Part shown: one piece after another, positions 8,864 through 17,840 of the stretch
Layout of the letters: the number at the start of each line of letters is the position of its first letter
Numbering within the stretch: the stretch's first letter is position 1
NCBI GenBank assembly: GCA_023415655.1
Contig: JAEZKD010000195.1
Coordinates: forward strand, 1 to 64,000
From: Bacillota bacterium
GTDB taxonomy: Bacteria > Bacillota > Clostridia > Lachnospirales > Lachnospiraceae
Reading direction: 5' to 3'
DNA length: 64,000 bases
The notes under the pieces: generated by a model
Databases searched by the model: none
Seen by the model: only the letters and a program-made list of their open reading frames with translations
Told to the model about the DNA's origin: nothing
Translations under genes and position numbers: made by a program

Positions 8864-9628
8864 CTATTCCCCCATAAAAACAGTTAGGTTATTTCCAAGC
8901 TTTTGACGCATCTTTTGCAAAGCTTTCGTGTGCAACTGTGATACTCTTGATTCACTTACTTCTAGTACTGCGCTGATTTCCTTCAGTGTTAACTCTTCAT
9001 AATAATACAAAACGATAACTTTCTTTTCTTTTTCCGTTAAGTATTCTAATGCTTTGATTAAGATTTCCTTTAATTCTTGTTTTTCAATGATCTTTTGTGG
9101 CTGAGCAAAGTCTTCACTTGTATGACTTTCTACATGCCCTTCTCCTTGTTCCATGTATTCATCTAGAGAGACAAGGTTACTTATCTTTGTTTGATTCTGC
9201 CAATTCTCTAGTTCTTCGACAGTAATCTCTAATTCTTTTGCTATTTCTTCATCGGTTGCTACACGGCCATAGAGTGATTCCATCTTCTGATAAGCAGCGT
9301 CTAACCGTTTCTGTTTTTGTCGTAACGTTCTTGGTATCCAATCCATCTTTCGAATCTGATCTAGTATTGCTCCTCGAATACGCAAAGAAGCATATGTTTC
9401 AAACTTGACACCCTTATCATAATCGAATTTATCAATCGCATCAATTAGCCCAAATGTCCCGTACCCGACCAAATCATCATATTCGACATTGTATCCTAGA
9501 TATATACTCAATCTCCCTGCTACGATTTTAACAAGGCCTGCGTATTCAATTATGATTTTTTCTCTTAATTCAGAGGAATGACACTTCGCGTAATCCTCCC
9601 ATAATTTTTGCTTATTTTCTACGCTCAT
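8864..9628 (-). CDS. sigD: RNA polymerase sigma factor for flagellar operon (SigD/FliA)
   Basis: Sigma-28 family, 254 residues. Region 2 contains YDDLVGYGTFGLIDAIDKFD and FETYASLRIRGAILDQIRKMDW, region 3 has PRTLRQKQKRLDAAY, and region 4 ends in the HTH LTLKEISAVLEVSESRVSQLH. It directs RNA polymerase to late motility, chemotaxis and autolysin promoters (TAAA-N15-GCCGATAT class). Placement near the end of the flagellar/che operon matches B. subtilis. FlgM, its anti-sigma factor, is not in the window. One candidate target promoter lies before fliK. Confidence 0.95.
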   Translation of the reverse strand: MSVENKQKLWEDYAKCHSSELREKIIIEYAGLVKIVAGRLSIYLGYNVEYDDLVGYGTFGLIDAIDKFDYDKGVKFETYASLRIRGAILDQIRKMDWIPRTLRQKQKRLDAAYQKMESLYGRVATDEEIAKELEITVEELENWQNQTKISNLVSLDEYMEQGEGHVESHTSEDFAQPQKIIEKQELKEILIKALEYLTEKEKKVIVLYYYEELTLKEISAVLEVSESRVSQLHTKALQKMRQKLGNNLTVFMGE

Positions 9629-9669
9629 CGACCTATCTCCTGTATTCCATTCAAATTACGTACAAAACT

Positions 9670-9990
9670 TTATTGTATTTCATCATTTGTAATTGCTCCG
9701 GAATCACTGTTAGTAGCAGCATTTTCCTTCTCCTTAAGTTTCTGAGTTTCCTGTGTTAGCTTTTCTTCTTTCATCCTCTCTCGTTCTTTAAGGATATAAG
9801 CGTCATTGGCTGCTTTATTAATTTTCATAATAAAATGAGAGGCAATCAGGCCAATGATATAAAAGATGATCAGTATAATAAACACAGTTAGAAGGGTTTT
9901 CACTAATGGATACTCATTTACAATACATGCAATGCTTGCAACTGCACCAGCACTCAATGTAATAATTGCAGGAATATTCTTACTCTTCAT
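9670..9990 (-). CDS. Small membrane protein between cheD and sigD
   Basis: This 106-residue protein has two membrane segments (about 5-24 and 31-55), followed by a cytosolic Lys/Glu-rich tail that could form a coiled coil. GGGGAG stands before the ATG. In Bacillus this position is held by small motility-operon genes of unknown role (swrB-like in location), but no sequence similarity can be claimed. Confidence 0.65.
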   Translation of the reverse strand: MKSKNIPAIITLSAGAVASIACIVNEYPLVKTLLTVFIILIIFYIIGLIASHFIMKINKAANDAYILKERERMKEEKLTQETQKLKEKENAATNSDSGAITNDEIQ

Positions 9991-10075
9991 AAATCTCCCC
10001 TATCTGTCACCTATTGACATGCTGTTAAATCGTTGTGGTGATATCTATTACTACGTTTGGTGCGAGTCCTTTCAT

Positions 10076-10561
10076 CTACATCTTCTTAATTTCCCTACCA
10101 ACGGATTTTATAATAAGATCGCCACTTTCTGGATAAAACTCAATGGTTCTACCATAATTAAGTCCTGTGTCTTGAGCTACAATTGGTATTTTTAAGCTAG
10201 CAAGCTTATTCGTAGTAGCTTCAACATTGCGCTCACCAACACGGAGCATATCGTTGTTGCTGTTAAAAGCAAACATCTGCGCTCCACCTGCAATTTTTGC
10301 AATTAAAGCATTTTTATTAGCACCCATTGCAATCATTCTACGGATTAGTTCATCAATTCCTGTGTCCGCAAACTTTGCTAGATTTTCATTGTTCTTAATT
10401 TTAGTACTATCTGGTAGCATCACATGAACCATCCCAGATATTTTTTTACCTGGATCAAACAAAACTACACCTACACAAGAACCTAATCCTAAGGTCGTAA
10501 TAGCATCTGGTGGTGTACATACGTTCAAATCTGCCATCCCAACTTTAATCATATTTCCCAT
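10076..10561 (-). CDS. cheD: Chemoreceptor glutamine deamidase CheD
   Basis: CheD, 161 residues, deamidates glutamines on methyl-accepting receptors and partners with CheC. The catalytic Cys29 lies in LGLGSCVGV and His46 in GMVHVMLPDS, with a TT pair upstream (residues 22-23) that fits the third catalytic position. GGAGG precedes the ATG at 10561 by four bases. It follows cheC by eight bases, consistent with the CheC-CheD pairing. Confidence 0.95.
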   Translation of the reverse strand: MGNMIKVGMADLNVCTPPDAITTLGLGSCVGVVLFDPGKKISGMVHVMLPDSTKIKNNENLAKFADTGIDELIRRMIAMGANKNALIAKIAGGAQMFAFNSNNDMLRVGERNVEATTNKLASLKIPIVAQDTGLNYGRTIEFYPESGDLIIKSVGREIKKM

Positions 10562-10569
10562 CGTTCCTC

Positions 10570-11187
10570 CTACAGTCCTAATGAAGTTAAAATTGCGCTG
10601 TAGGATTCCAGGGTTGGAATAAGAATAAAGTAACCATTCACTTCACTACCTTTTTCACCAAATTCTGTCTCAATGAGTAGAGCCTTATCACTAATTTTTC
10701 CAAATTCGATTGCAGGTACACTTAAGATTGCGCCTGCCATGTCAATGGCCATATAAGGTACACTTGAGGTTATTGTCATGTTCGTAAGTGTCGATAATGA
10801 AGATAGATAAGCACCGGCAATGATATTGCCAATCTCCTGTAACGCAGAAAGCTCAATCTCATTCAGTTCTTCACTCGGAACAGACATCCCATTCATTAAA
10901 AGGTTCACAATATTATGTGCCGACTCTTTCTCCAAAATAAACATAATCATCCCGTCGATATCACCTTCTAATGTAAGTAGGATACCAACCACAATGTTTT
11001 CAGCTCCACCAATAATTTCTGATAAGTCTTTAAATTCTAATAAATCTATCTTTGGTACTTTCATGTCTACTTTGGCATTTAGCATCTTCGATAATGCAGT
11101 CGTTGCATTACCAGCTCCAATATTACCAATTTCCTTTAGTACGTCAAATTGCATATTATCCATATTGTCTATCTTGACTTCTGCCAT
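10570..11187 (-). CDS. cheC: CheY-P phosphatase CheC
   Basis: CheC, 205 residues, dephosphorylates CheY-P and is stimulated by CheD. Two copies of the active-site helix are visible: DVLKEIGNIGAGN (Asp15-x3-Glu19-x2-Asn22) and SALQEIGNIIAG in the second half. It lies between cheW and cheD. A hairpin with a UUCG-type loop stands in the gap upstream, and GAGGAGG gives a strong ribosome site. Confidence 0.95.
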   Translation of the reverse strand: MAEVKIDNMDNMQFDVLKEIGNIGAGNATTALSKMLNAKVDMKVPKIDLLEFKDLSEIIGGAENIVVGILLTLEGDIDGMIMFILEKESAHNIVNLLMNGMSVPSEELNEIELSALQEIGNIIAGAYLSSLSTLTNMTITSSVPYMAIDMAGAILSVPAIEFGKISDKALLIETEFGEKGSEVNGYFILIPTLESYSAILTSLGL

Positions 11188-11216
11188 CGTAGTCCTCCTC
11201 TTATCACAACAGCAAT

Positions 11217-11250
11217 AGTGCTGTAGGATAGCGAACTATCCCACAACACT
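11217..11250 (-). promoter_or_regulatory. Intercistronic hairpin between cheW and cheC
   Basis: On the minus strand a stem of about 15 base pairs (two mismatches) closes on TTCG. It begins ten bases after the cheW stop and is not followed by a T-tract, so it is more likely an mRNA-stability or processing element than a terminator. Confidence 0.6.
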
Positions 11251-11259
11251 GAAAGTTTC

Positions 11260-11721
11260 TTATTTCATATCGAGTTCTTTTTCAATAATGACTGAATGCA
11301 TATTTAATAATGAAATTAAGTTTCCACCATTCTTACCAACCCCTGCTAGGTAAGCAGCTTTTTCATCATTATTGGTATTTGCAATCTTATCAATATTTTC
11401 AGCATCAATTGTAACAACCTCGCGAACTTCATCCACGATAATCCCTACTGCTGCCTGTGGTTCAATCTTTAAGATTAAGATTCTAGTTGCATTCGTAAAT
11501 TGATCTTCAGGAAGACCAAATTTTAATCTTAGACTCATTACTGGGATAATTTCACCACGAATATTGATTACCCCTTTAAAAAAGTTCTGAGCCTTTGGTA
11601 CTCTCGTAATTCTTTGCATACGTACAATGTTATCTATGTACTGTATATCAATACCAAATTGTTCATTCCCTAAAGTTACCACGATATATTGTCTTGCTTC
11701 GTTTACTGTAGTCATCTCCAT
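11260..11721 (-). CDS. cheW: Chemotaxis coupling protein CheW
   Basis: CheW, 153 residues, is a single SH3-like CheW domain bridging receptors and CheA. The blocks YIVVTLGNEQFGIDI, ITRVPKAQNFFKGVINIRG and PVMSLRLKFGLP are typical. It lies 14 bases after cheA in the chemotaxis core. Confidence 0.96.
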   Translation of the reverse strand: MEMTTVNEARQYIVVTLGNEQFGIDIQYIDNIVRMQRITRVPKAQNFFKGVINIRGEIIPVMSLRLKFGLPEDQFTNATRILILKIEPQAAVGIIVDEVREVVTIDAENIDKIANTNNDEKAAYLAGVGKNGGNLISLLNMHSVIIEKELDMK

Positions 11722-11734
11722 AGTTAAGTCCCTC

Positions 11735-13819
11735 CTATACTAATGAATTCACATCAAGAATCAATGCGATTTCACCATCACCAAGGATAGTTGCACCACT
11801 AATCATCTTGCTGTTATTAATGTATTTACCGATTGACTTAATTACGATTTCAAGCTGCCCGATTAAGTTGTCCACAACAAAGCCTGCCAGTTTATCACCC
11901 TTCTTAACGATAACAACTGTGAGCTCATTCACTGCTTCATCCTTCTTCGGTACATCTAGAATATGATTTAAGCGAATCAATGGAATGACATTTCCGCGAA
12001 GATGAATCACTTCTTTTGATTGAACATATTTAATCTCTTTTACATCCACACTTTCAATCGTTTCAATACTACCTAAAGGAATAGCATATTTTTCATTACC
12101 TAATTCCACCATCAGTGCTTGAATAATTGCAAGTGTCAATGGTAAGCGAATAATGAAGTTGCTACCTTGTCCAAGTGCAGTCTTTGTTTCAATGCTACCA
12201 CCAAGTGCTTCAATCTTAGTTTTAACAACATCAAGGCCAACCCCACGGCCAGATACATCTGAAATCTTTTCTGCAGTGGAAAAGCTTGGTCTGAATAAGA
12301 GATCTACAATATCCTTATCTGACATTGATTCTGCTTGCTCTGCAGTGATGGTACCTCTTTCAATCGCTTTTCTACGCACCTTATCCACATTGATACCAGA
12401 TCCATCATCACGTACTTCAATGACAACATTATTCCCCTCTTGGTAAGCATCCAAATAAATGGAACCAGCTTCTGGCTTTCCAAGACGAATACGTTCTTCG
12501 TTACTCTCCAGACCATGATCTGCTGCATTACGTAGTAAGTGCATCAATGGATCCCCAATCTCATCGATTACGGTACGATCTAATTCGGTATCCTCACCAG
12601 TCATGTATAATTCCATCTTCTTATTTAACTTCTTGCTAAGATCACGAATCATACGTGGGAAACGATTAACTACACTCTCAATTGGAACCATTCGAACCTT
12701 CATAACAGATTGATGAAGATTCGTTGTGATACGTTCTAGGTATTCAATCTGCTCATTAAAGCCAGTACCGATGTCCGCCTTCGTATCCGTGCTACTCATG
12801 GATACAAGACCATTCTTAGCAATAATAAGCTCACTAACTAGATTCATTAAATCATCTAATTTTTCAATATCAACACGAACAGAACGATTTACTACTGGCT
12901 TTGAGCTTTCCTTCTTTGCTGGTGCAGCTGCCTTAGCAGATGCTGATTTGGAAGTCAAGCTTTCCTTCTCCGTATTCTCCTTCGTATTGTTTTCAGAAAC
13001 TTCTTTAATTTCTAACTGATCTCCCTTTGCTGTAATTACAGCCTGACAGATTGCAACATCTCGAATTTCAGATACATTCATGATGATATTCTTGATTTTT
13101 TCAATTGGCTCTTTTGTTAAAAGAACAATTGAGAATTCAAGTTCAAATCTTTCGTCCTCAATATCCTGAACATCTGGATCACTCTTAATAATATCTCCAT
13201 GCTCCTCTAAGGATTTAAATACTAAGAAAGCTCTAGCTGCTTTTAATATACAGGACTCTTGAATATAAACTGTAATGTTTAACGCATTTCCACCTACCTC
13301 ACGCATCTTCTCCACAGCACGTGATTCATGGTCTGCAAGTGTTAACACCTTCCCTTGCTCAATAGCTACTGCTAACACTTGAGTTGGTGCAGCTTCTACC
13401 TTTTTCTCTATGGTTGGTTCTAGACTCTCACCAAGACCATCTTTTAGAATAGCATTTAATGCTTGAATAATATCTTCGTTATCTTCGCTGCCTTCATCAG
13501 AAGTATTCATGATGCTATCAAGGTAATTTTCCAAAGCATCTAAACCTTTGAATAATACATCAACCAATACTGCCTTTACTTTCATCTTACCAGCACGAAT
13601 CTCTGAGAATACATTCTCCATATCATGAGTCAATCGTTGCATTCTTTTGTAACCCATGGTACCTGCCATACCTTTTAAAGAATGGGCAGCACGGAAAATC
13701 TCGTTGATTGTTTCCTCGTTTTCTGGTTCTTTTTCTAATACCAATAGCTGTTCATTAAGACTTTGAAGATGTTCTTTTGTTTCATCAATAAAAATTTCAA
13801 GATATTGACTAACGTCCAT
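11735..13819 (-). CDS. cheA: Chemotaxis histidine kinase CheA
   Basis: CheA, 694 residues, autophosphorylates and passes phosphate to CheY and CheB. Domains in order: P1 HPt with His46 in AAHSLKGMAGT; a P2 region about 165-270; an Ala/Lys/Ser-rich linker; P3 dimerisation (about 310-380); P4 ATPase with HLLRNAADHGLE (N box), DDGSGINV (G1) and GRGVGLDVV (G2); and P5 CheW-like at the C-terminus. It sits four bases from cheB. Confidence 0.97.
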   Translation of the reverse strand: MDVSQYLEIFIDETKEHLQSLNEQLLVLEKEPENEETINEIFRAAHSLKGMAGTMGYKRMQRLTHDMENVFSEIRAGKMKVKAVLVDVLFKGLDALENYLDSIMNTSDEGSEDNEDIIQALNAILKDGLGESLEPTIEKKVEAAPTQVLAVAIEQGKVLTLADHESRAVEKMREVGGNALNITVYIQESCILKAARAFLVFKSLEEHGDIIKSDPDVQDIEDERFELEFSIVLLTKEPIEKIKNIIMNVSEIRDVAICQAVITAKGDQLEIKEVSENNTKENTEKESLTSKSASAKAAAPAKKESSKPVVNRSVRVDIEKLDDLMNLVSELIIAKNGLVSMSSTDTKADIGTGFNEQIEYLERITTNLHQSVMKVRMVPIESVVNRFPRMIRDLSKKLNKKMELYMTGEDTELDRTVIDEIGDPLMHLLRNAADHGLESNEERIRLGKPEAGSIYLDAYQEGNNVVIEVRDDGSGINVDKVRRKAIERGTITAEQAESMSDKDIVDLLFRPSFSTAEKISDVSGRGVGLDVVKTKIEALGGSIETKTALGQGSNFIIRLPLTLAIIQALMVELGNEKYAIPLGSIETIESVDVKEIKYVQSKEVIHLRGNVIPLIRLNHILDVPKKDEAVNELTVVIVKKGDKLAGFVVDNLIGQLEIVIKSIGKYINNSKMISGATILGDGEIALILDVNSLV

Positions 13820-13822
13820 AGT

Positions 13823-14944
13823 TTAGCACCCCACATTCTTTATAATTGCATTGGCAACCTCTTCGATTGGGACAACTAAATCCACTAATCCAGCTTCATT
13901 CACAACCTTAGGCATCCCATAAACCGTAGAAGATTCTGCATCCTGTGCAATTACATAAATATTGTTTTTTTCATTCAGTTGTTTAATTCCAGACGTACCA
14001 TCTGCACCCATACCAGTTAATACCACGCAAGTTATATCATCAAAATCAGTCTCAACGAGTGATTCATACATGATATCTGCACAAGGCTTTAATCCATTTC
14101 TAGCTGGCTCTACAGTGACAGAAAGACTATAACCTTCTCTTCCTTTCACTACTCTTAACTGACTTCCACCCTTCGCTATGTAAACATAACCTTTGCGAAG
14201 TAGTTCTCCATGTTCAGCTTCTTTTACTGAAAGCTTACTCATCTCATTTAAACGCTGTGCCAAGGAGTTCGTAAACCCTTCTGGCATATGTTGCACAACA
14301 ATCATTGGTGCATCTAAGTCTGCTGGTAGATTAGGTATCACTTGATGTAACGCCTTTGGTCCTCCAGTGGAGCAAGCAAGTGCAATCAATTTCTTTGCTC
14401 TTTTATCCACCGTTACATGTGGTCGTTTTACGACCCTCTCAAATCTCCTTGCTATCGTACGGTCTGGCTTTTCTTCCAACCGATCACTTGATCTCTTGGT
14501 TTCAGGAAATACCCTATTAGGACTTTCCTTCGGTGTTTCCAGAGATAAAGCAACTTCCAATACAGAAATGATTTTTTGCTTAAAGATTTCATTCCTTGCT
14601 TCAAAGAGACTCTCTGGCTTAGTTACAAAATCAAATGCCCCCAATTCCAAACATTGAATTGTCTCTTTTGCCCCCTCTTTAGCGAGTGTGCTTACAATGA
14701 TAATCTTAAGTTTTAGCTTTAATTTATTCAGTTGTTCCAACAGCTGAATACCATTCATCTTTGGCATATTTAGGTCTAAAAGAATGGCATCGTACTTAAT
14801 TGGATTCAGCGTAATTAAATCATAAGCTTCCAGACCATTATGTGCGATGTCTGCAATATTAAATCTATTGTCACTATTAATTATATCAGATATGAGTCTT
14901 CTCATAAGTGCAGAGTCATCAACTACTAAAATATTTTTTTTCAT
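13823..14944 (-). CDS. cheB: Chemotaxis protein-glutamate methylesterase CheB
   Basis: CheB, 373 residues, has an N-terminal receiver domain (DDSALMRR, phospho-acceptor Asp57 in LLDLNMP) and a C-terminal methylesterase. The catalytic Ser-His-Asp are in STGGP, QHMPEGF and GMGADG. It demethylates and deamidates receptors when phosphorylated by CheA. I chose the ATG at 14944 because AGGAG lies five bases upstream. A GTG two codons earlier overlaps that site. No cheR is present in the window. Confidence 0.95.
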   Translation of the reverse strand: MKKNILVVDDSALMRRLISDIINSDNRFNIADIAHNGLEAYDLITLNPIKYDAILLDLNMPKMNGIQLLEQLNKLKLKLKIIIVSTLAKEGAKETIQCLELGAFDFVTKPESLFEARNEIFKQKIISVLEVALSLETPKESPNRVFPETKRSSDRLEEKPDRTIARRFERVVKRPHVTVDKRAKKLIALACSTGGPKALHQVIPNLPADLDAPMIVVQHMPEGFTNSLAQRLNEMSKLSVKEAEHGELLRKGYVYIAKGGSQLRVVKGREGYSLSVTVEPARNGLKPCADIMYESLVETDFDDITCVVLTGMGADGTSGIKQLNEKNNIYVIAQDAESSTVYGMPKVVNEAGLVDLVVPIEEVANAIIKNVGC

Positions 14945-14975
14945 GTTCACTCCTATCTCTAAACCATATAGTTAA

Positions 14976-15689
14976 TTAGTCTAGACCTTTTTCTTTCCGT
15001 CTTCGTCGCCTTTCTTCATCAAAAATAAAACGAACTATATTTTCTCGTTCGCTTTCATTGATATCCATAAACTCGATGCGATGTTCGTACAGCTTTTTTC
15101 TGTTTGGGATTTCGGATGAATAGACCACTTTTCCTAGTAGCTCAAATAAAGTGATGCCCTTTGATAATTCCAAGTGAAAGGACAGTAATAATGTTGTATC
15201 TTTTGGAATTAATTCATTGCTATTGAATTTACAGCCACCACCACTAATGTCAATCATCGTTGCTGTTTCAAAGGTTTGATCCTGCATAGTAATCATTGAT
15301 GTCTCTTCATGCTCATTACTGTTATCTATCCGATAACGAATCTCTTTTAGGTAAGTTAACCGATAATATTGTCTGCGTTGAAACTTTTCAAGCTCTGATT
15401 TCATTTCAACCACAGCAATATAAATATTATCAATTTTATAACGGTCAGTTACTTCACACAGACACTGATACAGTCCCAATTTTGTATAATAACAGATACG
15501 GTATTTTTCACCAATGCTAAACGGAATGATTTTTCCATTTTCAATTGGCATAGCAATACACGCCTCATTTAGCCCTTTAAAATCAAGCAATTGACTCAAA
15601 TATCGTCTTGAATATTTGGGTTCCTTTTCTTTATTGCTGTATCTATAAAGCTCTATTTTATCTCCAACTGATACAATATCTTGTAACAT
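14976..15689 (-). CDS. PilZ-domain flagellar brake protein (YcgR/FlgZ/YpfA-like)
   Basis: This 237-residue protein has a YcgR-like N-terminal beta domain and a C-terminal PilZ domain. The c-di-GMP binding residues are visible as RRQYYR (105-110, RxxxR) and DISGGG (Asp147-x-Ser149-xx-Gly152). In related systems c-di-GMP-bound YcgR slows the motor or acts on the stator. Its place between flhG and cheB inside the motility operon supports that role. Confidence 0.88.
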   Translation of the reverse strand: MLQDIVSVGDKIELYRYSNKEKEPKYSRRYLSQLLDFKGLNEACIAMPIENGKIIPFSIGEKYRICYYTKLGLYQCLCEVTDRYKIDNIYIAVVEMKSELEKFQRRQYYRLTYLKEIRYRIDNSNEHEETSMITMQDQTFETATMIDISGGGCKFNSNELIPKDTTLLLSFHLELSKGITLFELLGKVVYSSEIPNRKKLYEHRIEFMDINESERENIVRFIFDEERRRRRKEKGLD

Positions 15690-15707
15690 AATATTCTCCC
15701 ATATGTG

Positions 15708-16601
15708 CTATAGTTTCCTTCGGTTGACAAGGTTTCCTTTGATCAAATCAGTAAATAGTCTAGCAATACCTCTTTTATCTTTTGCTATTTGAGTTTCATA
15801 ATCACAAAGTTTCGCCACCAATTGCTCAAGCGCCTTTGCTGCTGGAGAATTCGGATAAGAGATTGCGACTGGTTTCTGAACCATAATTGCTTGAGACATC
15901 ATCTTATCTTGTGGAATTCCTCCCAGATATTCAAAATCAATATCCAAGAATTTGTTCACGACAAGACTTAGTTTAGTATACATCTCATATCCCTCCTTCT
16001 CAGAAGCAATACGATTACTTATCATTCTCAGTTTCGTAGATGCACTGGAAAAATCAGCCGTACGATGAAGTGCTTTTAATAAAGCATACACATCGGTAAT
16101 CGAAGTTGGTTCTGGAGTTGCTACTAAAAGCACCTCTGAGCTTTTGGTAACAAACTCGAGAACAGAATCAGAGATACCTGCTCCTGTATCAATAATGATA
16201 ATGTCTGCCATTTCATCTAGCTGAACAAGCTTCTGAATCAAATAGATAATTTGTTCTCTCGATAAACGTGTCAACTCCTGAATACCAGATCCGCCGGAGA
16301 TGAATCCTATATTTTCAGGACCTTTCGTTACGATATCTTGCAGTTCTTTCCCACGAAACATCAAATCCGCTAGGTTATATTGTGGACGAATACCAAGCAT
16401 AACTTCGATATTGGCTAGACCAAAGTCGGCATCAAAGATAATAACTCTTTTTCCTAATCGGCTCAGCATGATAGCTAGATTAACCGAAGTACTCGATTTC
16501 CCTACTCCACCCTTTCCACTAGTCACAGTAATGACACGCGCGTTTTGAACCGGTACATTACCCTGATTCACTAATTTTCTTAATTGATCTGCTTGATCCA
16601 T
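15708..16601 (-). CDS. flhG: Flagellum number regulator FlhG (MinD-like ATPase)
   Basis: FlhG (YlxH/FleN), 297 residues, is a deviant-Walker P-loop ATPase with GKGGVGKSS at 29-37 and the switch block IIIDTGAGIS. It works with FlhF to control flagellar number and placement and helps C-ring assembly. Its start is directly adjacent to the flhF stop with no gap. Confidence 0.95.
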   Translation of the reverse strand: MDQADQLRKLVNQGNVPVQNARVITVTSGKGGVGKSSTSVNLAIMLSRLGKRVIIFDADFGLANIEVMLGIRPQYNLADLMFRGKELQDIVTKGPENIGFISGGSGIQELTRLSREQIIYLIQKLVQLDEMADIIIIDTGAGISDSVLEFVTKSSEVLLVATPEPTSITDVYALLKALHRTADFSSASTKLRMISNRIASEKEGYEMYTKLSLVVNKFLDIDFEYLGGIPQDKMMSQAIMVQKPVAISYPNSPAAKALEQLVAKLCDYETQIAKDKRGIARLFTDLIKGNLVNRRKL

Positions 16602-17840
16602 TTATTCGTTGCCTCCCAATAGTTGTCTTGCAATATTCTGCGCATTTACCATCGAGATATCATCTGGTACGTTTTGTCCGAAAGTAGCATATGACAACTC
16701 TGCATTTGTTAGCATCTTTACATTATAGATGTTTCCGATGCTAGTTGTTTCATCCAATTTTGTAAAAATGATTCGGTAGCCTGTGATATCTGAATAAGCT
16801 TCCGTAATTCGTACCAAATCCCTGTATTTTGTAGTAGCACTTAACACAAGATAAACTTCGCGATTTTCTTTTGGTATTGAATTGATCAATTGTTCGATAT
16901 CATCGCGCTGTTCTCTACATTTATGAGAACGACCAGCTGTGTCAACAAAAACAAGGTCATAATCTTTATAATCTTCCTTCGCATCCGCCATTTCAGCTTC
17001 AGAATAAATCACTCGAAGTGGTATGTCTAATATATTTGCATAGGTTCGAAGCTGTTCAACTGCAGCAATTCGATACGTATCCGAAGTAATCAAAGCAACC
17101 TTTCCCTTTTTCCCAACTTTAAAACTAGATGCAATTTTTGCAATCGTTGTTGTTTTACCAACACCGGTTGGACCAATAAAAAATACGAATTTTGTTTCGC
17201 CTTCTTTTACTTGAATTTCTTTTGGTTGACCTAATTTGAGGATAATTTTTTGATAAAAGCTTGCTAAAATAACATCAATGCTTGCATCCTTCTTTAAGGT
17301 AGGCTCTATCTCTGAGATTACTTGATTCGCATACTTTTCGTCTACTTCATTCGCAAGTAATTGATTGTAAATCAATCGAACACAAGAAAGTGTCTTAGAT
17401 TGCTGTTCTGATTTTTCTATTTCTTTGAACACTTCCTTATCTTTTGATTTATCTTCTTCCTTTTGCTCAACTGACTTTGAGTTCTTCATCAATTGCTCTT
17501 CTAACATGGATTGTAAATTATTCAGACGCTCCTCTAATACTTTTGCGTCTGTGTTTTCCGTAATCCGATGTCTGGATACTGTGTCTTGTTGAGAAATCAT
17601 CTGAGCAAAGCTTGGTTCTGATTTATTTTCAGTTTCGGTTCCCTGTGATGATTTCTCATGCTTGGAAGGAATATCGTCAACCGCAGCTGTTACTTCAACC
17701 ATAGCATTTCGAAATAGACGAAAAATCCCTTTTGGCGATATCGTTTTGATATTCATCACAATCGCATCTTTCCCTAAATCTCCCTTGGCTAAAAGAATAG
17801 CCTCGGTTTCTGTCTCTGCTTGAAATTTCTTAATAATCAT
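16602..17840 (-). CDS. flhF: SRP-type GTPase FlhF
   Basis: FlhF, 412 residues, has a natively disordered basic/acidic B domain (about 1-150), an N domain, and a G domain with P-loop GPTGVGKTT (223-231), DTAGRS and TKLDET. It positions new flagella and recruits FliF. Its ATG shares one base with the flhA stop (TAATG), implying coupled translation. Confidence 0.96.
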   Translation of the reverse strand: MIIKKFQAETETEAILLAKGDLGKDAIVMNIKTISPKGIFRLFRNAMVEVTAAVDDIPSKHEKSSQGTETENKSEPSFAQMISQQDTVSRHRITENTDAKVLEERLNNLQSMLEEQLMKNSKSVEQKEEDKSKDKEVFKEIEKSEQQSKTLSCVRLIYNQLLANEVDEKYANQVISEIEPTLKKDASIDVILASFYQKIILKLGQPKEIQVKEGETKFVFFIGPTGVGKTTTIAKIASSFKVGKKGKVALITSDTYRIAAVEQLRTYANILDIPLRVIYSEAEMADAKEDYKDYDLVFVDTAGRSHKCREQRDDIEQLINSIPKENREVYLVLSATTKYRDLVRITEAYSDITGYRIIFTKLDETTSIGNIYNVKMLTNAELSYATFGQNVPDDISMVNAQNIARQLLGGNE

